DNA of 17,704 nt from Pigoraptor vietnamica. Its lineage: Eukaryota; Opisthokonta; Filasterea. The notes beneath the pieces are model-generated. The model saw only the letters and a list, made by a program, of their open reading frames with translations. It did not search any database and was not told the DNA's origin. Position 1 is the stretch's first letter. Each line of letters starts with the position of its first letter. The stretch lies in assembly GCA_943704525.1 (NCBI GenBank), contig CALSCQ010001508.1, positions 1 to 17,704 of the forward strand, given 5' to 3'. The translations under genes were made by a program, and so were the position numbers. Shown piece by piece: positions 1 to 8,578 of the stretch.

Positions 1-811
1 CGACTCACGGGCTACTAGCTGCACTTTGTTTGGTACGAATATATGCAATATTAATGGAGATACGAATCAAAACGTGAAATCGTAAAAAGTGTTATTCTCA
101 ACGCGGCCCGACTTTAGTTGATAGTTTGAAAGCGCCCAAATGTTACGAAAAATAGTAACAGATTGTGATGACGAACGTGAGGCGTCATTGCGCAGAAGAT
201 TGGTGTGACGTCACGCCTCGTGCGCGACTGAAGTGCGAGAAGGGCGCTTTTCAAACTTTTTTTGTTCTTCCTCCTAGGGCAAAAGCAATTTGGAGTTCTG
301 AGCACTCCAAAGAGAAAGAAGAGAGTTCGACCGCGATGCGACTTTGAGCCTGAGGACTGAGCCTTTTTTCTTAATGTGAGCAGGCAAGGGTATGCGCGGA
401 ATGTGCGCCCTTACTTGGGCTCCTTTTTCTCGTTTTGTCCCCTCAAACATTAGTAACAGCAGCCTGTTGCGCCACAATTTGCGGGCTTTCCCTTTCACCG
501 TGCGGTTATGGTCGCACACTGTTACTCACCCCTCCCCCACCATCCAACCCTCCCAGTCACACAGATGGGCACAGTATAGCGAACCCCTAAGCGAGTGACA
601 GCATGCCGGTACGTCTGTGTCTCACAATATCGTCCTCAACCGTTCAAAACCATCGCACCGTTCTTCTGTTACTGGCAATCTACTTTCACATCGCGTGTAT
701 ACACTCACACACATACGCCACACATTTCGGCCACACTAGTCGGACAAGACGGCTGCGCGTGTGAGGCTCGTTGCAACATACGTCGCCGCTGTCCTCGCAT
801 TCGTCGCAGCG
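1..811. other. intergenic / 5' flank, no gene recognised
   Basis: I see no convincing protein gene here on either strand. The open frames are short, overlap each other and show no recognisable domain. The last part, roughly 600-811, is probably the promoter and 5' leader of the Mpv17-family gene that starts at 812; it contains short CA-rich stretches near 700 but no clear TATA box. One perfect TGACGTCA palindrome lies at 206-213 and is listed separately. The left edge could hold the flank of another gene outside the window. Confidence 0.5.
206..213. promoter_or_regulatory. CRE/ATF-like palindrome TGACGTCA
   Basis: This is a perfect 8-bp TGACGTCA palindrome, the classical site for CREB/ATF bZIP factors. 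A near copy of its half, GCGTCA, lies about 25 bp upstream. A second non-coding perfect copy is at 3348-3355, upstream of another gene. Chance occurrence is quite possible in GC-rich DNA, and the same octamer also occurs inside coding exons here. Confidence 0.25.
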
Positions 812-2396
<1,585 letters not shown>

Positions 2397-3374
2397 CCTG
2401 TTATTGTTTTCGAAATCTTTTGTTTCTGATTGGTTCGCGAACGGAGTGTTGTGGAGACCTCTGCGCGGATGATACTGGGCGCAAGCTTGCGCGTCTGCGT
2501 TGTGCGGCGTGCAATGTGTTCTGCCAAAATACAACGCCATCGATGTCTCACGTGATGCCGAAACGGACAAACTTCACCAAGCCGCCGATCTGGATCCGTT
2601 AGGACCGAGACGGGCGGAGGGGAGTGAAGGGCGCTTGGAAATGAACACCGCGTTACACCAACACAACGGCCTGACCCGCGGTCATACGCCAACACAATCA
2701 CTCAGGGAATCAAGAGCAATTCCGAGCCAAATCGTTTAAGACGATAAGATTGCGAAATGGTGCAAAGCCGTGCACCGGCCACGCCGGCCACTGAGACGCA
2801 TACTGACCATCGCTCCCTCACATCCGTTGCGCCACTCACACACAATGCGCGCAAGCTCATCACGCCACGCGCTGCCCGCGAACAAGGAATTGCCCCGGTG
2901 CGAAACACATATCAGTACGCTCATATTGAGCGCACTCACCGGCACGGGCACACACATCAGTCCACACGCCGATACGGCGCACTACGAAAACTCCGGACTG
3001 CGGATGCATTCCGGAGCACACTGACCGACACAACGCACGCGTACACACCGCACACAGCCGCAACGTGCCGCAATCAGCCGTCCCCGGCCCAGGTTTCGCA
3101 CGCTCCGTGAATCGAACCGCCGATACGCCGGCTGCACGCCATTCTCAGTCCGCCGGCCCGGCTGTCCCGGCCATTCGCTGGCCTCTGGCGGCGCTGCCGG
3201 CCGGCCCGCCGGCGGCCGCGGCCGCCGACAGCGCCACATCCCTTACACAGTAAGATCACGTCCTCTCCGTCGACTGACGCCAATACGAGCCGTCAAACCC
3301 GCCGGCACATTTCCCATTTGCACGCTCCGCTTCCCACTCCTCCGATCTGACGTCACGACGCGCCATCACTGACG
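2397..3374. other. intergenic region, no gene recognised
   Basis: It begins with the 3' untranslated region of the Mpv17-like gene. The several open frames on both strands have repetitive His/Thr/Arg or Ala/Pro composition and no recognisable domain. A very GC-rich block with several GCCGGC and GGCCGC words lies at about 3140-3235. A TGACGTCA palindrome is at 3348-3355. I checked the GGTTCGATTC-like word on the minus strand near 3110 as a possible tRNA T-arm; it does not fold. Confidence 0.5.
3348..3355. promoter_or_regulatory. CRE/ATF-like palindrome TGACGTCA
   Basis: A perfect TGACGTCA palindrome stands 20 bp before the tandem repeat that opens the promoter of the gene at 3750. Its place at the edge of a dense block of repeated promoter elements makes it a slightly better candidate than the copy at 206, but there is no functional evidence. 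Confidence 0.3.
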
Positions 3375-3533
3375 CCATGTTTGGCCCTTATGTTTTCCTT
3401 CGTTGTCGCAATATCTGTTAAAGATTATATTGACCAATTGGACGTCTTGAAAAACCATGTTTGGCCCTTATGTTTTCCTTCGTTGTCGCAATATCTGTTA
3501 AAGATTATATTGACCAATTGGACGTCTTGAAAA
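3375..3533 (+). repeat. 79-bp perfect direct repeat, two copies (period 80)
   Basis: Positions 3375-3453 and 3455-3533 are identical over 79 bases, separated by one base. Each copy begins CCATGTTTGGCCC and ends GGACGTCTTGAAAA (the last base differs in copy 2). Each contains a CCAATTGG palindrome and one inverted copy of the 18-base element described for 3404-3675. The perfect identity indicates a recent tandem duplication or an assembly duplication. Confidence 0.97.
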
Positions 3534-3675
3534 CGTCGTTGACCAATCAAATACAACTGGCGAAGGGGCGTTGTACACACGCAGCCGTCCAATCAGGTAC
3601 TATTTAACAGATTTTGCGACACTATTTAACAGATATTAACAGATTTTGCGACAAAATTTAACAGATTTTGCGACA
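3404..3675. promoter_or_regulatory. five copies of an 18-base promoter element, both orientations
   Basis: Forward copies of TTAACAGATTTTGCGACA are at 3604-3621, 3636-3653 and 3658-3675, with a partial TTAACAGAT at 3626-3634. The 79-bp repeats carry the reverse complement with one change, TGTCGCAATATCTGTTAA, at 3404-3421 and 3484-3501. All lie 35-310 bp upstream of a TATA box. The arrangement looks like a multi-site operator for a sequence-specific factor. Subterminal repeats of a DNA transposon are the main alternative, but no matching terminal repeat was seen on the far side of the gene. Confidence 0.7.
3434..3593. promoter_or_regulatory. four CCAAT boxes upstream of the gene at 3750
   Basis: CCAATTGG, which reads CCAAT on both strands, occurs at 3434-3441 and 3514-3521, once in each 79-bp repeat. 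Single CCAAT boxes in the NF-Y-like context CCAATCA follow at 3543-3547 and 3589-3593. They lie 115-275 bp upstream of the TATA box, a usual distance for CCAAT boxes acting on a TATA promoter. Confidence 0.5.
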
Positions 3676-3678
3676 AGG

Positions 3679-3709
3679 CACGATCGTGGGCAGGGCCCTG
3701 ATCGTGGGT
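3679..3709. promoter_or_regulatory. two 10-bp palindromes and a GATCGTGGG pair next to the TATA box
   Basis: CACGATCGTG (3679-3688) and CAGGGCCCTG (3691-3700) are perfect palindromes two bases apart. GATCGTGGG occurs twice, starting at 3682 and 3700, the second copy running into the TATA box. The tight packing suggests a bound site in the core promoter, but this is only inferred from layout. Confidence 0.4.
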
Positions 3710-3716
3710 ATATAAA
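3709..3716 (+). promoter_or_regulatory. TATA box (TATATAAA) of the gene at 3750
   Basis: TATATAAA stands 34 bp before the ATG at 3750, so transcription should start close to 3740 and leave a very short leader. It is preceded by CCAAT boxes and the repeated 18-base elements, which makes it the best-supported promoter in the window. Confidence 0.75.
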
Positions 3717-3749
3717 GCCTCTCTCATTCCTCGCAGATGTGTGATCACA

Positions 3750-4306
3750 ATGTCTGCACCGCGACACGAGATATTCAACAAGAGGTTTCGTTTGTAAGTC
3801 ATGCCGGCATCTACTGTCATGTGCGGCTGTCAGTATAATCATTAATCGGTTCTTGCTGGGTACGCAGGGCTCACGCACACCGCGACGACGTGCTTCGAGG
3901 CACAGGCCGCCGCGTGTCGAGCTTCTTCAAGATCGATCCCGAACGAAACCAAGTAGACATTGACAGCGACGCCAGTGGGTGCCAGTCGACACAAAGTCGC
4001 CCGGAGCGCAAGAAACCAGTAACATTTTGTTACTCCTCGCGCGCAGGCCGAGTGCTGGACGCGGGCTTGGCTGCAATGACCGGAGAGACGACTGCGCCCA
4101 TTTCGGGCACCAACGACGCGACACCACAAGACGACTTCAACGCGCGCAAGGCGTTCCTGCGCGGCTTCACCAACCACGGATTCGAGAGGGTCCATCGCGC
4201 ACCGTCCGAGAACGGTGCCGTGTACCGGTACCTGACACCTGTTGGGGGTGATCCGACCTTCGCGGACGTGCTCGAGGGCAGGGCAGACTTTCCTTACCGT
4301 ACGGTG

Positions 4307-4348
<42 letters not shown>

Positions 4349-5336
4349 CACACACACACACACACAAATACACGTGTACACATGCATGCATGTACGCACA
4401 CACACCGCCCATAAACACCAGGCTAACCATATGACCCCCCGGAACCCTAAGGCGCGGGAATGGGAACAGCATCGTAGCCGCAGCATGCTGGTCGGCGAAG
4501 GAAACAGCATTGTCGGCCCTACCACTCGCGCGCCAACCGTGCCCCTTGCGGCACCCACTCGCGTACTTGACGAAGGAAACAGCGCCGTCGCCCCAATTGC
4601 GGCAGCGCCAACCGTGCCCCTCGCGGCAATCACTCGCGCTGCAACCACGACGTCCAGGTCGAAGCGCCGTCGCGAATCGGAGGCAACCAATGTGCCGAAC
4701 GACGACGAGGACAGCGTAATGCCCCCTGCGCGCCAAGCAAACAAGGCCTCACGGACTGCGCGATGCCCCGTCGTGACGATACCATCCATGCCCACCACTC
4801 GTCCAGTCCCGCAGGCGCCGCTCAACAGCGACCAAGACATCAACAACCGCGACGAAGACATCAACGAGTACATCGAAGATTGGCTCCGAACTGCGGGCGG
4901 CTGCGGAACGCGAGGCGGAAATAACCGAGCCGAAAGCGATTTCCGACGTCTCACGGGAACGCGTCAACCGGGCAACGCCGTCGACAGCGAGGCGTGGATG
5001 GCAGCGGTGCCTTCGAACGAGCGCGTCGCCGACGTGCAGCAATCCGGCGCCGTCATTTCTGCTGTCGCCCCTTCCCCGGCTGCCACTGCTGCCGTGCCAC
5101 ACGAAGATTCACGGTCGAGCGTCGCGCAGCCTCCTCACGGCGGTGAAGCGCGCGTCGAAGGCATGAACAATCCCTTGTTTGCAGGACGCGCGACCGTTGA
5201 AGCTTCAACAGCGGCAGCGGCGCCCCTTGCCGAGACACGCGCAAACGCCCTTTTCTCCGCGGAGGACCGGCTTATCATCCTTGAACTCGCCTTCGCGTCT
5301 ATCGTCCGGCGGTTGCCTCCAATGTATCATGATTGA
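3750..5336 (+). CDS. unrecognised, probably nuclear protein; possible HSF-like DNA-binding region
   Basis: Exons 3750-3793, 3868-4303 and 4422-5336 join in phase (donors GTAAGT and GTGAGC, acceptors ACGCAG and CACCAG) into 464 codons. I do not recognise the protein. Residues 31-50 (VSSFFKIDPERN, then VDIDSDA) and 105-123 (FNARKAFLRGFTNHGFERV) faintly recall the heat-shock-factor pattern F.I.D ... F..SFvRQLN.YGF.kV, with an extra-long linker. A basic cluster SRSKRRRES at 238-246 could be a nuclear localisation signal. Residues 186-235 are two 25-residue repeats beginning EGNS. The rest is Ala/Pro/Thr-rich and likely disordered, with a hydrophobic end, LIILELAFASIVRRLPP. A 72-base in-frame segment, 3975-4046, with a GTGGGT donor and GCGCAG acceptor may be a further intron, which would give 440 residues. 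The start follows a TATA box closely. Existence as a gene is likely; function is open. Confidence 0.65.
4308..4400 (+). repeat. (CA)n microsatellite in intron 2 of the gene at 3750
   Basis: A CA tract begins within the donor region (GTGAGCACAC...) and is pure to 4346, then resumes at 4349-4366 and fades into CA/TG-rich sequence. It fills most of the 118-base intron 4304-4421, so almost nothing separates the donor from the repeat. Confidence 0.95.
4497..4646 (+). repeat. 75-bp coding tandem repeat, two copies
   Basis: Units at 4497-4571 and 4572-4646 both start GAAGGAAACAGC and share AACCGTGCCCCT in the middle. They encode two diverged 25-residue repeats, EGNSIVGPTTRAPTVPLAAP and EGNSAVAPIAAAPTVPLAAI, each with a few more residues. 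The frame is preserved, which supports the reading frame of exon 3. Confidence 0.85.
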
Positions 5337-5417
5337 GCGCCAAATGCCACTAGCAGCCATGTTCATCGCGCGCAAGCCCAGCTGTGTTTGTGTTCCGTTT
5401 CTCCCAAAGGGACCAAA

Positions 5418-5430
5418 TATATATATAAAA
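5418..5430 (+). promoter_or_regulatory. TATA-like box downstream of the 3750-5336 gene
   Basis: TATATATATAAAA lies only 82 bp after the preceding stop codon and 17 bp before an ATG at 5447. It may be the promoter of the broken gene to its right. An AT-rich 3' processing region of the preceding gene is an alternative reading. Confidence 0.45.
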
Positions 5431-5446
5431 GAAGGGGAAAAAACTT

Positions 5447-6227
5447 ATGATCACTGGGTCGCTCTGTCCAATGGACGTAAGTGTGAACGCACGGCCGTTC
5501 GAAGGATGCAGCCAACGACGTACACGAGGCACAATTGACAACACACACACGAAGAGCCGATCGGGACGTCACTATGACGCCATTATGACTTCGACGGTGC
5601 AGCGTCGCATGCCGCTGAAACTATCCCACTGGACCTCTGAAAATTACAAAAGCGCGCGTTTACTTCACCGGCCGACGCGGGACACGATGTGCCGACGTGA
5701 GGAAGTGCCAACCCCAACCCAGTGCATCGCGCGAGCTCTGAGTGCCATGCCGGCGGCCGTGCTCAGACTCCGTGTCCGGCGTCTCATCGCCGGCCGAGCC
5801 CCGGGCGTCGCTGGCACGCCCGCCGGCTGCGTCTCTGCCTCAGTCCGCGACCGCGCTTCCCGGCGACAAGTGGTCCGCCGCAATGTGCAAGAGCACGCCC
5901 AACGACCCTATGTGGGGCATCGCTGTACCAAACTACAACACAACTGGTACTACGCCACGGTCGTCGACGACATCCGATGCCCCGTCAGTCGCAGGCCAAA
6001 GGCCCATAGTGGCAGGTATGTTGTGCACGAACAACGCCCCTGATACGCCAAGCACCTCGTCTTTTCGAATTACGGCCGGCGTTGCCGGCCCTCTTCGAAA
6101 TGGCATGCGTCATCTCGCCGGCGTTCGTCGGGAGGAGCGGCAGCTCCATGAGAGTGGAAGTCAGCAGCACGGCCCTGCCGGTTCAATATTGCCGGGTACG
6201 GCTTGACTCACTAGGACGGTCCAATGG
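5447..6227 (+). other. open frames of unclear status, perhaps 5' part of a decayed gene
   Basis: A frame opens with ATG at 5447 and stays open to 6043. Another is open from about 5742 to a stop at 6204-6206, and a third has protein-like composition at about 6082-6225. A perfect donor-like GTAAGT follows the tenth codon of the first frame (5477). None shows a domain I know. The second is rich in Ser, Pro and Thr, as in a surface-protein stalk. The third includes ISPAFVGRSGSSMRVEVSST, which looks like folded protein. Their order and strand agree with the remnant at 6228-6744, so they may be its frameshifted upstream part. Undetected introns could also explain them. Confidence 0.3.
6074..6090. 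repeat. short perfect inverted repeat (7-bp arms, 3-base loop)
   Basis: GGCCGGC, GTT, GCCGGCC form a perfect GC-only hairpin. TTCGAA occurs on each side (6064-6069 and 6094-6099), almost symmetrically. It lies where the reading frame of the presumed decayed gene appears to change. Significance is unknown. Confidence 0.5.
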
Positions 6228-6744
6228 ATGGTTCAGTGGACGTGCAGCGAGTGGCGCCGGCGCATGGGGCCGTGGAGTGCGTGCGCGCGCTTGCAGCAGG
6301 GCGGCTGCTCTATGTCGCGGCGGGCAGGGTGCTACGACGTAGGTGCGGATGCGCATCTCGCTGAGGACAGTCACTGCGACCCCGCCATGTGGCCAGCGGG
6401 AACGACGCAGGCATGCCGGCATGTGGGAGTGCGCCTGCGCCTGCCGATCCCGCGACGAACCCCACCACTCCGGCGAACGTCGGCGCCGTTGGCGCGTCGT
6501 CGACGGGAGGGTCGGGTGAGAGCTCGAGCTCTGACTCCAAGTTCACGTCGGCGATAATTGTCGGAACGGTGGGCGCCGTGCTGTCCTTCTGTACGCCGTC
6601 GTCATCGCGGGCGTGGTCTTTTTCCGGCAGAAGGCAGCGGCGACGTCGTCATCGCAGGAGGTGCCTCTGCTGCGCGCCGAGGCGGGTGGCCAGGCAGTGC
6701 ACCGGAAGAGTGATGAATGCGTGTGCGCAGATGTTTCAGAATAG
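6228..6744 (+). pseudogene. frameshifted remnant: TSP1-like module, stalk, transmembrane helix
   Basis: Three reading frames hold consecutive parts of what looks like one type I membrane protein. Frame one (6228 to about 6415) has W..GPWSAC, then Cys residues spaced as in ADAMTS-type thrombospondin type 1 repeats: GGC, RRAGC, DSHC and, after a proline, TTQAC. Frame two (about 6419-6575) gives an Ala/Pro/Gly/Ser-rich stalk and the start of a hydrophobic helix, SAIIVGTVGAV. Frame three (about 6580-6744) continues with YAVVIAGVVFFRQK, a basic stop-transfer end, then a tail of about 40 residues to a TAG at 6742-6744. Each break would be explained by 8 extra bases beside a short direct repeat. It reads as a decayed gene; sequencing errors in a live gene are the alternative. 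No signal peptide or complete 5' part was found. Confidence 0.5.
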
Positions 6745-6910
6745 TGCAGTGTTCTTACACTCGCATCCCAATCTGACGGAGGCCAGTTGCCCCCGATTTG
6801 CTGTGGGCCGGTGTGCCGTGTATGTGCATGACTGCCGTCCGGCTTCGCGTAAGACAAATGTGCACATAATGAAAACACACAGGTATGTTAGTTTAGAACT
6901 CGCATGAACT

Positions 6911-7795
6911 TTAGTTGGAGCGTTCCGTGTGCGCGACGACTTCGCCGGCTCGCAATCGGCAGCCGGCGCTAGTTCCCTCTCTCTCGTCCCACTCGGGGTA
7001 GTTGGCGATCTTCCTTGTCACTTGGTCACCGTGACGGGACCTCGTCTGCCCATTCTGCCGCCTGCTCTCGCACTGGACGCCTATCCACTCGAGCCACTCC
7101 TTCTCGTCGAAACGCAGCGGCACACCGTCTTCGATGTCGTACGCATCCACGAAGAAGTGGCGCACGTGGTGGAAGGAGGGGCGAATCTGCCGAAGCTGCA
7201 TGTACAGATTTTCCAATACTACGCGGCGTGCGTCCTCGATAGCCCTCTTCAAATCTTGTATCCCTTCGTTCCTGCGGTGCGCCCTCACCATGTCCCCGCA
7301 TTTCGTACGCATAAACACAAACGGCGTCCCATAGTCGAGGCAGCCCTTGGCGACCTTGAGCGCAACTTCGTCAAGCCTGTCGTCGTACAGGATGCAGACG
7401 ACGTCGAACGCGTAGATGCGCTTGTCCATGAAATAGGTTTCCGCGGGATGCCTCGCCGTGCCACCGCCGGGAAGGTCCCAGAGCTTTAGGAATGGCATAC
7501 CTGGGACATCGTAGCGCGTAATCTGTTGTGTGCACTCGACGATCCCGACCGCTGCGCGATCGTCACCCTGAGTACCGCGAAGCGCGTTGACAAGCGTCGA
7601 CTTGCCGACGCCCGAAGTGCCCACAATGCCGATATTATATTCGCCGTCGGCGTTGATGCCCATCGACTCGCGAGCCTCCGTGATGATCTCTTCCCTTGAC
7701 ATCTTCTTCACCTCCACAACAGCCTGCGGGAGTGCCACGGGACATTGCGGCTCCTTGCCGAACAGTTTTCGCAGCGCGCTAACGACAGAACCCAT
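6911..7795 (-). CDS. IRG-like (IIGP-type) GTPase A, canonical switch motif
   Basis: This single-exon protein of 294 residues has a P-loop at 59-67 (GTSGVGKST), a G3 motif WDLPGGG at 106-112 followed by PAETYF, and a G4-like RTKCGD at 163-168. These follow immunity-related GTPases, which have WDLPG.G, then P..TY, then FVRTK.D. The aspartate of G4 sits one residue later than in the usual TKxD. MGSVVSA at the N-terminus fits the N-myristoylation pattern, so membrane attachment is likely. At 294 residues it keeps the G domain and short flanks but lacks most of the C-terminal helical domain of 400-plus-residue vertebrate IRGs. The last 50 residues are polar and unrelated to the paralogue. It is divergently oriented to its paralogue at 8579, with its own TATA-like box at 7915-7921. 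Function in protists is unknown; in vertebrates the family attacks pathogen vacuoles. Confidence 0.85.
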   Translation of the reverse strand: MGSVVSALRKLFGKEPQCPVALPQAVVEVKKMSREEIITEARESMGINADGEYNIGIVGTSGVGKSTLVNALRGTQGDDRAAVGIVECTQQITRYDVPGMPFLKLWDLPGGGTARHPAETYFMDKRIYAFDVVCILYDDRLDEVALKVAKGCLDYGTPFVFMRTKCGDMVRAHRRNEGIQDLKRAIEDARRVVLENLYMQLRQIRPSFHHVRHFFVDAYDIEDGVPLRFDEKEWLEWIGVQCESRRQNGQTRSRHGDQVTRKIANYPEWDEREGTSAGCRLRAGEVVAHTERSN

Positions 7796-7914
7796 TGTCG
7801 CGTCGGTCGTGCGGACGACGTCTTTTTTCGCGCTTAATCAGGCGACGGAATGGAGAAGGTCTCGCCGGCAGTCGCGGCGGGAAGACTGAAGCGGCACTCG
7901 TCCCGCTCACAAGC

Positions 7915-7921
7915 ATTTATA
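7915..7921 (-). promoter_or_regulatory. TATA box of GTPase A
   Basis: ATTTATA on the plus strand reads TATAAAT on the minus strand, 120 bp upstream of the minus-strand ATG at 7795. Transcription would start near 7885 and leave a leader of about 90 bases. The motif is one base short of a full consensus context, so confidence is moderate. Confidence 0.5.
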
Positions 7922-8121
7922 CGAAGCGCAAGTGAACACTGCGAATGACAGAAGGAAGCGCTGATGCGGCACTGCAGTAACAGGACGATAACAGAAATCC
8001 TTCCGCTACGTGTGCGCACGTTAACACCATATGCGACAGGCAGAACGCACATGCACGCAGGGACGACACTGATGTTAACAAATCGGCGTGGAAGGAATTG
8101 GGCGTACCGTCAGTTAATGGG

Positions 8122-8122
<1 letters not shown>

Positions 8123-8163
<41 letters not shown>

Positions 8164-8201
8164 TGTGTGTGTGTGTGCGTGTGTGTGTATGTGTGTGTGT
8201 A

Positions 8202-8243
<42 letters not shown>

Positions 8244-8308
8244 TGTGTATGCGTGTGTGTGTGTGTGTGCTGTGTGTGTGTGCTGTGTGTGTGTGCTGTG
8301 TGTGTGAG
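8123..8308 (+). repeat. imperfect (TG)n tract with higher-order structure
   Basis: The tract is pure TG at 8123-8156, then interrupted. A block with TAT at 8188 and 8200 followed by GCG recurs 48 bp later (TAT at 8236 and 8248). The right end has C interruptions at 8270, 8283 and 8296, a 13-base period. It sits midway in the divergent GTPase promoter. Confidence 0.95.
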
Positions 8309-8462
8309 TGTGGGTGGGTCGGGACATGCAGTGTTATCAATCCGGCACGACAATACTTCGTCCCATGCCGTTTGACACTCGTGCGCGCATCTCTCGTCAT
8401 TCACGGCGCATGGGCACTGTTTCCTTCTCCCACTACGCATTGGCTCACACAGCCGTCCCCCA

Positions 8463-8470
8463 TATATATA
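8463..8470 (+). promoter_or_regulatory. TATA box of GTPase B
   Basis: TATATATA lies 116 bp before the ATG at 8579. An out-of-frame ATG at 8479 is only 9 bp past this box, so it should fall upstream of the transcription start (expected near 8490-8500). That leaves 8579 as the first ATG of the transcript. Confidence 0.55.
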
Positions 8471-8578
8471 TTATTGGCATGAAATCCTCTTCTCACAATC
8501 ACTTTGAGCTCTTACAACAGATCCAGTTCCGCCCGGCAATCGGCATTAATCCGGCCGCTGCTTGGCGTCAACACCGGC

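Larger units (their letters stand above)
7796..8578. other. divergent promoter region between the two IRG-like GTPases
   Basis: This 783-bp region separates two starts pointing away from each other. It holds a TATA-like box for each gene (7915-7921 minus, 8463-8470 plus) and a GT-rich tract at 8123-8308 between them. No gene was recognised; the open frames through the tract are repeat artefacts. Shared regulation of the pair is a reasonable inference from this layout. Confidence 0.65.

Noticed and set aside
3060-3135. Possible minus-strand tRNA (GGTTCGATTC word)
   Set aside because: The bases flanking the loop do not form a 5-bp T-stem, and no acceptor or anticodon arm fits.
3953-4046. Alternative 94-base intron with GTAGAC donor in the 3750 gene
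   Set aside because: Removal shifts the frame and meets a stop after ten codons. The 72-base candidate starting at 3975 keeps the frame.
3375-5430. The whole 3375-5430 block as a DNA transposon
   Set aside because: The 18-base repeats recall subterminal repeats, but I found no matching inverted end downstream of 5336, no target duplication and no transposase motif in the encoded protein.
6929-7489. 186-codon plus-strand open frame across the minus-strand GTPase A
   Set aside because: It is antisense to a well-supported conserved GTPase. Its openness follows from the GC-rich codon bias; a similar shadow lies antisense to GTPase B at 8768-9391.
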